Source: JBGPTF01 sp041490445
GTDB taxonomy: Bacteria > Acidobacteriota > Terriglobia > Acidiferrales > UBA7541
DNA length: 41,381 bases
Assembly (NCBI GenBank): GCA_041490445.1
Contig: JBGPTF010000022.1
Span: forward strand, 1 to 41,381
Reading direction: 5' to 3'
The position numbers were made by a program, and so were the translations under genes. Positions within the stretch are counted from its first letter, which is position 1. Each line of letters begins with the position of its first letter. This document shows, one piece after another, positions 33,618 through 39,831 of the stretch. Under the pieces are notes generated by a model, which was not told the origin of the DNA, made no database searches, and saw only the letters and a list, made by a program, of their open reading frames with translations.

Positions 33618-33834
33618 ACTGCCCTTTCCGTGACCTGTGCCAGACATCGCGCCGACGCGGCAAGACTTCCCTAACGGGCAAATTCAAAAACTTCGCGATC
33701 GCTCGACGCTCGCGGGTCCGCGCGCGAAATCGCCCGTTTATTAACCGAGACAAACGAACCGGGTGAAGTCCAACTTCACGCGCGAGATCGAGCTGCCGAA
33801 GGCCCTTAGCGTGGATGATATCGCGGAGTTTCAA
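33616..33834 (-). CDS. Cro/CI-type helix-turn-helix regulator
   Basis: About 72 residues if started at the TTG at 33834; the frame stays open to a TTG at 33909 and contains no ATG. The domain LKLRDIIHAKGLRQLDLAREVGLHPVRLSRLINGRFRARTRERRAIAKFLNLPVREVLP is split here in description: helices 2-3 are LDLAREVGLHPVRLSRLINGR-like, the classic XRE fold. The longer start would overlap the divergent zinc-ribbon gene start at 33875, so the shorter is preferred. It sits at the only strand switch of the element and is the likely repressor controlling both directions. Confidence 0.7.
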   Translation of the reverse strand: MKLRDIIHAKGLRQLDLAREVGLHPVRLSRLINGRFRARTRERRAIAKFLNLPVREVLPRRRDVWHRSRKGQ

Positions 33835-33874
33835 AGCATCGAAATTTTCGGGTATAGTCGGGGTCGAGGTCAAT

Positions 33875-34750
33875 ATGTACGTCGTCGGTACCAAATCGGT
33901 GCCCGGCAAGTACCCCGGCAGGCAGGAGAGAAGATTGCTCGCGGAATGGTTGGAGTGGGAGGTCGCACCAAGCCACTCCCCTAAGCTCGTTCGGTCAAAT
34001 CATAAGTCGAAGGCCAGAAGCCTTCAGCGCCTCATTCGTCACGCCCAGAGAGTGTGGTCAACGATTCATGGAGAGAAAAACGTTTCGAAACTTGCCGTCT
34101 TTCAAACGGTTCTTGAACCATGGCGGAAGGCGAGCGAGGCCATGACAGCGAGTCGCACCTACGTTGTGGGAAACGCCAGGGGGCCGCAAGGATTCAGAAC
34201 AAGCCCTGCCGAATGGGGAAACATCCAAGCGACGGAACAACTCTTCACTGTGACCCGAATAGGCAGATTACTGTACCCGGAGATGAATCCGTATGCTTTT
34301 TGGCGGAAGGAGATCAAAAACAGAGGTTTGGTTGGCAACGCAAGAGCAAACGTGAAGCGCGTCAAAGAATTCGAGAAGAGACTGGCACCGGAATCATCTG
34401 ACTCGACAACACAACAATCCCAGAATGAACAGGGCGACCAGCCAATCTTCTTGCCAGCACGAACGATCCTTCAGGCCCGATTCGAGAGATTCAAATTCTT
34501 CAAAATTGCAAATCAGAAGCGATGGACTCGGGCCAAAAGAACCGACAAGAACGCTGAGACTCTCAAGAGTCTTTGCGAGCCGATCAAAGCTGAACGGATA
34601 TTGCTGGAACAACTCAGCAGCGAGGACAACGCACTGGTGTTGCGAAGAAAATGCCCCAGGTGCAGCAAGATTTTCTGGCCTCAGAATTCGAAAGGTGGAC
34701 AGCAGATCACCCATTGCTATTCCTGCCGTTGCCCCAAGCGCGAACCCTAG
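33875..34750 (+). CDS. unknown protein with C-terminal zinc ribbon, element cargo
   Basis: 291 residues from the ATG at 33875 (GAGG eight bases upstream); a frame-internal start at 33815 is possible. No family recognised for the first 250 residues, which are mixed helical and basic (KARSLQRLIRHAQRVW, FWRKEIKNRG). The C-terminus has CPRCSKIFWPQ ... HCYSCRCPK, a four-Cys zinc ribbon like those in CGNR-type or nucleic-acid-binding proteins. It is the only plus-strand gene of the element and visibly poorer in GC than its neighbours, both usual for an accessory (cargo) gene. A role in host advantage or defence is possible but not shown by the sequence. Confidence 0.75.
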   Translation: MYVVGTKSVPGKYPGRQERRLLAEWLEWEVAPSHSPKLVRSNHKSKARSLQRLIRHAQRVWSTIHGEKNVSKLAVFQTVLEPWRKASEAMTASRTYVVGNARGPQGFRTSPAEWGNIQATEQLFTVTRIGRLLYPEMNPYAFWRKEIKNRGLVGNARANVKRVKEFEKRLAPESSDSTTQQSQNEQGDQPIFLPARTILQARFERFKFFKIANQKRWTRAKRTDKNAETLKSLCEPIKAERILLEQLSSEDNALVLRRKCPRCSKIFWPQNSKGGQQITHCYSCRCPKREP

Positions 34751-34769
34751 TGGCGGCTACCGCTAGCGA

Positions 34770-34965
34770 CTATAGCCTGCGGTCCACAAGCATTTCGATG
34801 AGCGTGTTGGCTTCGTCCAAGCTCAGTGGCTCTTCGAGAATTGCCTGAATTAAGATCGCACGGATTTCCGCCTTCAGCTCCTGGGCTAGCTGGGGGCGGT
34901 CAGAGAAATTTCCGAGGTCCCGTTCGCTGTGCGGGTCTGCGGCGATTTTTGCGTGGCAAGCGCCT
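34770..34965 (-). pseudogene. truncated duplicate of the C-terminus of the 433-aa HTH/coiled-coil gene
   Basis: About 65 codons, closing with LVDRRL and TAG, are clearly homologous to the last codons of the gene at 35379 (LGNxSDRxQLAQELKxEIR, then ILIQAILEEPL). The reading frame is intact but has no start and no upstream part. It lies downstream of the small membrane gene. The copy points to a recombination event or a lost tandem gene. Confidence 0.8.
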
Positions 34966-34989
34966 TGCCCCGCGCGTGCCCCGCATAGC

Positions 34990-35169
34990 CTATCCCTTCC
35001 AGCGTGGCCCGAACCTGATTTGATTCACCCTTTTCTGTAAACCTTTCGGCAGAAGTGTCAGCAGAAATTCCACCACTCCAAACACGAGCAAGACGCAGAT
35101 GAAAAACAGAAACGCGGGGCCAGCCGTGGGAAGGTCGCCGGGCGCTGGTGGCGGATACGGAAACTGCAT
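34990..35169 (-). CDS. 59-aa single-span membrane protein
   Basis: Starts MQFPYPPPAPGDLPTAGPAF with GAGG eight bases upstream, continues with a hydrophobic segment (LFFICVLLVFGVVEFLLTLL, residues 21-40) and ends in a basic tail KGLQKRVNQIRFGPRWKG. Pro-rich outside, one helix, basic inside: a type expected for small phage or toxin membrane peptides, such as holin-like or filamentous-phage minor coat proteins. No family recognised. It sits between the full-length 433-aa gene and its truncated duplicate. 35170-35378 has no recognised gene. Confidence 0.6.
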   Translation of the reverse strand: MQFPYPPPAPGDLPTAGPAFLFFICVLLVFGVVEFLLTLLPKGLQKRVNQIRFGPRWKG

Positions 35170-35378
35170 AGGGCGTCCTCGCTGGGAAAGAATTGGGCGG
35201 GACGCTTGTCTATGCTGGCGCGCTACTGCACAATGCGTTCAGCCACGGTCGCTCGCTAGTGGAGTGTCGTGGTCAGGGGCGCATTGGCGTTGACCGCGCC
35301 AGTGCGTCCCGCTTGCATTGAAGCTACGCTGGCTTATCGAATAAATCAATAGACTACGGGTACCACGGCGCCGAACAC

Positions 35379-36677
35379 TCAAAACCTGCGATCCACCAGG
35401 CTCTCGATGAAGGTGTAGGCCTCGTCCAGATTGAGAGGCTCTTCGAGAATTGCTTGAATCAAGATCGGGCGGATTTCCGTTTTCAGCTCCTGCGCAAGCT
35501 GGCCGCGGTCAGAGGAATTTCCTAGGTCCCATTCGCTGTCCGGGTCTGCGCCGATTTTCGCAAGATACGAATCTACGTGAAGTAAATACAGATCGGCTTG
35601 GCTGGTGGCCTGGGCCTGGACGCGCGCAGCTTCCTCGGCGGCTTGAAAAGGCGCGAGGGCGATGTCGCGGGCCTTCTCCATTTCCCGCTGGCTAGTTCCG
35701 ACCGTCAGACTATCGAGCGCCGCTTTCACGGCCCGGCGCGCGTTTTCCAGCTCCCTCGGGGTCCGCAGGAAAACCGACTCGACAATTGTCCTGCGTCTCT
35801 CACAATCCTCACACTGCCGCGCGACCTCTCTGCCTGCGGCGGTGGCTGCGGCGCGCATTTCCTGGAACATTGCATCATTCCGTAGTTGGCCGATGGCGTC
35901 CCGCGCCGCCCGTATCGCGCGCAATTCCCAGTCGGTGGGAAGCTCATTCGACCAGCTCTTGACCCAGCCAGGGAGTTGGTTCCTGGCGTCTTGGATCGCC
36001 GTTTCTATTTCCTTGGTGCGCCTCCAAGGGCGGAGAGCTCTTTCGACTGCGGCGCGAATTAGGGGCTCTACAACCTCTTCGGGATCGCTGGGGCTGAAGC
36101 CCGCGAGGACTTCACGGACAGACCCGGCAACAGAGAGGCGGGCACCTTCCGGCGCGTCGTCCGGCACGCATTCGAGCGCGTATTCGAGCCAAGCGTTATC
36201 CCACTCTCGGCGCAGCCTTTGACCTTTGGCTTGCAAATTCCGCTGGACCCGTGCCGCGTTTGCCTCGGCTTGATTCCGGTGCCGATCCCGGAACCAGTCG
36301 AGGTTTTCTTCCTTGCTCCGCTTTAAGCCGATGGCCCTAACTTCATTTTCGAGCCGCACGACTTCATCGGCTGAGGCGATCGCATCCTTGGACGGCTCGG
36401 CGAGAAGCGCAGGGTGGCGATGCGGCGGATTCGCGGCCGACACGGTCGCGATTTCGGCCTGAGATTCCGACGGCGTTGCGGGCGGAGGATCCGGCACGCC
36501 GTCTCGCCGCAACCGTTGCATCTCGCTCTGTGGGATACGCCAATGCCCGCCTCGGGTCGCGCGAGCAGCGACCATTCCCGCCTGGCAAAGCGCGCGGACG
36601 TGATTGGGAGAGACACGCAATTCCCGCGCCGCGCGGCCCGTGGTGTAATCGTGCTCGCCCCTGGATTTTGCTCTCAT
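35379..36677 (-). CDS. HTH-containing coiled-coil protein of the element
   Basis: 432 residues from the ATG at 36677. The N-terminal ~60 residues are a MerR/excisionase-type HTH (TTGRAARELRVSPNHVRALCQAGMVAARATRGGHWRI), followed by a Pro-rich linker to about residue 85, a long Arg/Glu-rich helical part with coiled-coil character (residues 95-160), further helices with a Cys pair (CEDCERR near 300), and a compact acidic C-terminus that recurs as a truncated copy at 34770. GAGGG lies 11 bases upstream of the ATG. The combination suggests a DNA-binding organising or partition-like protein, but the family is not recognised. Confidence 0.75.
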   Translation of the reverse strand: MRAKSRGEHDYTTGRAARELRVSPNHVRALCQAGMVAARATRGGHWRIPQSEMQRLRRDGVPDPPPATPSESQAEIATVSAANPPHRHPALLAEPSKDAIASADEVVRLENEVRAIGLKRSKEENLDWFRDRHRNQAEANAARVQRNLQAKGQRLRREWDNAWLEYALECVPDDAPEGARLSVAGSVREVLAGFSPSDPEEVVEPLIRAAVERALRPWRRTKEIETAIQDARNQLPGWVKSWSNELPTDWELRAIRAARDAIGQLRNDAMFQEMRAAATAAGREVARQCEDCERRRTIVESVFLRTPRELENARRAVKAALDSLTVGTSQREMEKARDIALAPFQAAEEAARVQAQATSQADLYLLHVDSYLAKIGADPDSEWDLGNSSDRGQLAQELKTEIRPILIQAILEEPLNLDEAYTFIESLVDRRF

Positions 36678-36741
36678 CACTGCGAATCCCTCGAAAAAGA
36701 AAAAAAGAAAGAAAACGTTTAGTGCGTTTCCCCGACGCGTT

Positions 36742-37164
36742 CTATCTTCGCCGGTCGGTGCCCCGCTGGCGCCGGAGACGCCAAATTTGCTGCGCGAAAC
36801 GCGACCGCCGCTCCGGGGGCGTGGCGTGTATGATCTCGATTGCTGAAGTCGGGTCCATCGCGTCGGATTCGCCCCTCATGCTCAAAACGGCGGTGACCCA
36901 CTGCGCCAGGGTGCGCGCGCCTTGCCGGGCTGGGTTGTATTGCCGCGTGCGGCGTCCGAGTCCGGCGTGCTTCAGCGCAATGCCGATCGCCGTATTGCAG
37001 CTCCGGCACGCCCAGACAAGATTCGCGGGCTCGGTGTTTTCCTCATCGCCGTCCACATGATGAACCTCGACGTTTCGAGTTGCGCCGCAGAAGGGGCAAA
37101 TACGCGGTCCAGGCGGACGGCACTCCGGAGAGTTTGCCCGGTAGCGCGCCGCGCGGTCAGTAAT
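36742..37164 (-). CDS. HNH endonuclease, start codon unresolved
   Basis: The frame encodes CPFC (37087-37098), VEVHHVDGDEEN, PANLVWACRSCNTAIG and a C-terminus ending RRQRGTDRRR, i.e. a complete HNH nuclease with two zinc-binding Cys pairs and the catalytic His. HNH proteins of this type sit beside phage and satellite packaging genes. The frame is open from 37278, yet the only canonical start is GTG 37056, which would delete the first Cys pair. ATT at 37164 is the first plausible non-standard start; frameshifting from the overlapping upstream gene (stop at 37209) is another possibility. The upper coordinate is therefore a proposal. Confidence 0.7.
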   Translation of the reverse strand: MTDRAARYRANSPECRPPGPRICPFCGATRNVEVHHVDGDEENTEPANLVWACRSCNTAIGIALKHAGLGRRTRQYNPARQGARTLAQWVTAVLSMRGESDAMDPTSAIEIIHATPPERRSRFAQQIWRLRRQRGTDRRR

Positions 37165-37208
37165 CTCGGCACCCGGCTTGCGCCAAGCCCGGCCGCATAC
37201 CGGCGGCG

Positions 37209-37676
37209 CTACTCTTCCCCCGAGTCGTCCTTTTCGCCGGCGTTTTCCTTCTCGTCTGGCGCGACCGTGTCGAGAATGTCATTCAGCTTGTCCATCAAAT
37301 CGTCGGGTTCTTCTTCGTGCCCGTCTTCGGGCGCAGACGCGAGGTCGGCAACCTTGTCAAGCGTGTCCTGCAGGTCGTCATTTTCCTCCTGAAGCTCCCG
37401 AATCCTCGCTAGAAGCTCGGACCGGCCCGCCTGCGAATTCGCCTGCTTCACCCGCTCCCGAGGATTGGAAACGGTACGGGGATTGAATATCCTGATTCTT
37501 GCCATACTTCCTCCACGCGGGTTTCCCGCGATTTGGATTTTTCGCCTCTCGGCGTAGTCCTCCAGGCTCTCATCCTCGATTTCGGCAGCGCGCTCGGGAT
37601 CGTCCAAAACGTCGTACACAAATCTAGCGGCCTTTTCCTTGCGGCTTTCGACTTGCTGACGGGTGAGAGTCTTCAC
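37209..37676 (-). CDS. phage-like coiled-coil protein with an internal start
   Basis: 155 residues from the GTG at 37676: a helical N-terminal segment TLTRQQVESRKEKAARFVYD ... LEDYAERRKIQIAGNPR, then MARIRIFNPRTV and a coiled coil (ARIRELQEENDDLQDTLDKVADL), ending in a very acidic tail. An internal ATG at 37505 has a strong GGAGGAAG five bases upstream, so a separate 98-aa protein (from MARIRIF) is very likely made too; the long frame may be two genes fused by loss of a stop codon. The arrangement beside an HNH gene recalls phage head/packaging neighbourhoods, but no family is recognised. Confidence 0.65.
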   Translation of the reverse strand: MKTLTRQQVESRKEKAARFVYDVLDDPERAAEIEDESLEDYAERRKIQIAGNPRGGSMARIRIFNPRTVSNPRERVKQANSQAGRSELLARIRELQEENDDLQDTLDKVADLASAPEDGHEEEPDDLMDKLNDILDTVAPDEKENAGEKDDSGEE

Positions 37677-37726
37677 GCTTGGAGGCTAGCAGCCCGCCCG
37701 GAACGCGAAAAGACGAAACATCGGGT

Positions 37727-38080
37727 TCAGAGTTTCTTTGCCGAAGAATTCACGAGGGATTTTCTACGTCGGTGCGCGTTGCGGCGGGACCGCACCGCGC
37801 ACCGCAAACGGTATTGGGTGAGTTGGCGAGAATCGGACCCGCCGACGATTGGCGGAAGACATTCCCCATAGACTTGCTGCCACGTCTTGCCTTGGGCCAG
37901 CATCTCGGTTGCGCGCGTGACCGCTTCGCTGCGCGGGCGTCCCGGCCCGGGCGGAAGCGCGGATTTCAAGAAACCTACTACTCGCCTTTTGAACGCACCA
38001 GAGTTCTGTCCGATCTCGAGGGCAAACTCGCGGCGTAGATGGCGAGCGAACTTTCGAACTGTGGGACCCAAGTCGCTCAC
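37727..38080 (-). CDS. small basic phage-like protein
   Basis: 117 residues from the GTG at 38080 (no strong ribosome-binding site). The central GPGRPRSEAVTRATEMLAQGKTWQQVYGECLP looks like an HTH-type DNA-binding segment (helix, turn, TWQQVYGECLP), and the C-terminus is very basic (RSRRNAHRRRKSLVNSSAKK). It could be a small regulator or DNA-packaging protein. First gene of the minus-strand operon running from 38080 down to rep and int; its upstream region holds the right arm-type repeats. Confidence 0.6.
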   Translation of the reverse strand: MSDLGPTVRKFARHLRREFALEIGQNSGAFKRRVVGFLKSALPPGPGRPRSEAVTRATEMLAQGKTWQQVYGECLPPIVGGSDSRQLTQYRLRCAVRSRRNAHRRRKSLVNSSAKKL

Positions 38081-38165
38081 GGGTCGGTCCCGAAAGCCAA
38101 AGCCCCGGAGTTGTCACACAGAGGCCACAAACCGCGAGGGCGACCTCGAAAATCCCGCTCGAAAA

Positions 38166-38187
38166 ATCCTGCCCAAATCCTGCCCAA
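38166..38187. repeat. tandem 11-bp arm-type repeats near attR
   Basis: Two head-to-tail ATCCTGCCCAA units, each one base different from the pair at 30017-30038 and in the same orientation. They lie 92 bp inside the right core repeat. Confidence 0.7.
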
Positions 38188-38233
38188 CATTCCGACAAAG
38201 GCACCACAATTGACACTTTTAACAGAGAGCGCG

Positions 38234-38246
38234 TACTGATTCTGCG
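38234..38246. repeat. 13-bp direct repeat TACTGATTCTGCG, copy 1
   Basis: Identical 13-mer, also at 39655-39667. This copy begins 46 bp before the second rnpB-like core. Confidence 0.6.
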
Positions 38247-38279
38247 GAACTTGCAGAAACGACAGGACAACTCGAAGTA

Positions 38280-38301
38280 TCCGGCTTACAGACCTGCCCG
38301 C
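38280..38301 (+). repeat. attR core / junction between two stacked elements
   Basis: The 22-bp rnpB 3' end with one T-to-C change (GACCTGCCCGC), followed by CCATTCCT, which is also found after the copy at 39683. A perfect 8-bp hairpin TGCTCAAC/GTTGAGCA with TTTC follows at 38315-38337. Confidence 0.8.
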
Positions 38302-38552
38302 CATTCCTATTCCGTGCTCAACAGATCCAGTTGAGCATTTCTCGCGTTCGAGACAATGCAGCAGTTCGATCGGGATTAAATTGCGTCTCGCTATTCTCTG
38401 TGCAGCCATCGGTCAGCCGCGCCCTCTGATAGTTTCGTACGTCGTCAGAAATCCCCGCTTGCCCGGAACTGACCCCAGCTGCAAAATGAATCAGCGCGCG
38501 GGTTTTCAGCACGTGCGGCCCGCTTCCGTTGCCCGTTGAGGATGTCAGACAT

Positions 38553-39128
38553 ATGGGACTGCTGGACAAATTATTCGCCACAAGCAAGAGTATTGAGAAG
38601 CCTTACGTGGACGCTGGTGTCCGACTCACCCACAAGCTCGTTCAAAGTTTGCAGTTAGACGGTTGGCCGAACGGCTTGCCAGCGTATACACGCGCGGAAG
38701 CCGAGGCTATTGACGCGGGCTTATCCCGCTTTCAGCAAATCGCTAACGAGGTGATGGGCGGAACAGCCGTCTTCCACCCCGAAGCAGCAGAGCCAATTCA
38801 AAGAATGCAGGCTGCACAAGCGCTGGAAGACTTGGCCGGTCAAGACTGGGAATTCTCGGATAAGTCAGAACTACCGGCAAACTGGAAGGCACGTGTGTCT
38901 ACGTATCTAAAGGCGTGGGCGTGTCATTTGAACCCCGACGCTTTGCTGCAAATGGGCGAGATGTTGAGCAAAGCCGGATACAAGACGGAAGCCAGGGAAT
39001 CCTACAGCGTGGTGCTTCTTTTTCCGACATATGCCCACATCTTTTTCGGTGGCAGCGACAAGACCGCCGAGTTGGCGAGTTCAATCGTGCGTCAAGCAGA
39101 AGAAGCACTGCGTAGTCTTGGCAGGTAG
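38553..39128 (+). CDS. unknown cytosolic protein, first gene of the cassette
   Basis: 191 residues starting MGLLDKLFATSKSIEKPYVD; GAGG about 11 bases upstream supports ATG 38553. Mainly helical, no signal peptide or membrane segment. The C-terminal half (HLNPDALLQMGEMLSKAGYKTEARESYSVVLLFP) looks like a TPR-like helical pair, and the last helix is amphipathic. No family recognised. The next gene starts 19 bp after its stop on the same strand and encodes a membrane protein, so the two probably form one functional unit. Confidence 0.75.
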   Translation: MGLLDKLFATSKSIEKPYVDAGVRLTHKLVQSLQLDGWPNGLPAYTRAEAEAIDAGLSRFQQIANEVMGGTAVFHPEAAEPIQRMQAAQALEDLAGQDWEFSDKSELPANWKARVSTYLKAWACHLNPDALLQMGEMLSKAGYKTEARESYSVVLLFPTYAHIFFGGSDKTAELASSIVRQAEEALRSLGR

Positions 39129-39147
39129 GTTATATAATCGCGCCAAC

Positions 39148-39660
39148 ATGGCTTACCCTTCACCATTCTGGATAATCCCCGTTGCCACATTCTGCGTGAC
39201 CGTGTACTTCATCTTGACATACTGGAACGCCCACAAGAAGGCCGATATGGATCGGATAGATAAAGACAGCCGCGGCATGTACGTCGATGCTGCCAAATCA
39301 ATCCTAACGGCGTCCGGCGTGGCCGTAGCACTTCTGTCTTCCAGTGCGGTGTGGACATCAAACAATATCGCCAAGCATTCAGCAAAATGGGCGGTTGTCT
39401 CGATGATTGCGGCTGTTCTTTTCGCTTTCGCTGCCATCCTTGCGTTCATGCGCGGTTACGAAACGGCGAAGACCAGAACAAGCAATCGGCTTCGGGAATC
39501 TGGGGCGTGGGAGACAACCGCGCGGGAAGACAAGGAAGGTGGACGGTTGCTTCCAAATGAACTTCGCCGCATTCTAGTCTTTAGCGGCTTGGCAATCTGC
39601 GCTTTTCTGCTGGGCTTGGAATTCTTGGGTAGAATCGCGTTCCACCTTGCAACTTACTGA
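39148..39660 (+). CDS. four-TM membrane protein, second gene of the cassette
   Basis: 170 residues starting MAYPSPFWIIPVATFCVTVY. Membrane segments at about 7-26, 51-69, 80-101 and 141-161, with a charged cytosolic-type loop between TM1 and TM2 (HKKADMDRIDKD) and another between TM3 and TM4. No family recognised. The TGA stop lies inside the TACTGATTCTGCG repeat. Together with the upstream soluble protein this gives a soluble-plus-membrane pair, a design common in accessory islands (for example defence effectors), but nothing in the sequence proves such a role. Confidence 0.75.
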   Translation: MAYPSPFWIIPVATFCVTVYFILTYWNAHKKADMDRIDKDSRGMYVDAAKSILTASGVAVALLSSSAVWTSNNIAKHSAKWAVVSMIAAVLFAFAAILAFMRGYETAKTRTSNRLRESGAWETTAREDKEGGRLLPNELRRILVFSGLAICAFLLGLEFLGRIAFHLATY

Positions 39661-39667
39661 TTCTGCG
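39655..39667. repeat. 13-bp direct repeat TACTGATTCTGCG, copy 2
   Basis: Identical to 38234-38246; begins 28 bp before the third rnpB-like core and overlaps the stop codon of the four-TM gene. Confidence 0.6.
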
Positions 39668-39682
39668 ATGCTGGGGCACGAT

Positions 39683-39704
39683 TCCGGCTTACAGACCTGT
39701 CCGC
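39683..39704 (+). repeat. distal attR core (third copy of the rnpB 3' end)
   Basis: Exact 22-bp copy of 29961-29982, followed by CCATTCCTCTTGTTTTTCC, probably the original chromosomal sequence downstream of rnpB; the T-run could be part of its terminator. Confidence 0.8.
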
Positions 39705-39831
39705 CATTCCTCTTGTTTTTCCTGCATGAGATTCCAGTAATATTCTTGCCTGTTTGGGGCGCATCGAATAGAGCGAGAAGAAGAATAAGAATCGTTCAGA
39801 TGCACCCCTCCAATGAGAAGTGATAAATCAA

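Larger units (their letters stand above)
29961..38301. mobile_element. integrative element inserted at the 3' end of rnpB, with its own Rep
   Basis: Bounded by 22-bp direct repeats of the rnpB 3' end (29961-29982 and 38280-38301, one mismatch). The integrase gene ends six bases inside the left repeat. Tandem 11-mers near both ends look like arm-type integrase sites. Content: tyrosine recombinase, excisionase-like HTH, HUH Rep with a hairpin-rich upstream region, OB-fold-like protein, Cro-like HTH, a zinc-ribbon cargo gene on the opposite strand, a membrane peptide, an HTH/coiled-coil protein with a truncated duplicate, an HNH nuclease and two small phage-like proteins. No capsid, terminase, Zot-like or conjugation gene is recognised. 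Best described as an integrative rolling-circle replicon or phage satellite; the class is inference. Confidence 0.8.
38302..39704. mobile_element. 1.4-kb two-gene cassette between rnpB-end repeats, no recombinase
   Basis: Flanked by the rnpB-end cores at 38280 and 39683 and by the TACTGATTCTGCG repeat just before each core. It carries two plus-strand genes that are less GC-rich than the chromosome and no integrase. It probably entered as a non-autonomous passenger mobilised in trans by the neighbouring integrase, or is the residue of an older element at the same site. 38338-38552 contains no recognised gene. Confidence 0.6.

Noticed and set aside
38210..38239. Promoter TTGACA ... TACTGA upstream of the cassette
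   Set aside because: The -35 is perfect, but the -10 is poor and lies within the 13-bp repeat, more than 300 bp from the first gene; too weak to annotate.
29988..38301. Filamentous phage (inovirus) prophage
   Set aside because: HUH Rep, ssDNA-binding-like protein and a small membrane peptide fit, but no Zot/pI-type Walker ATPase or coat-protein array was found.
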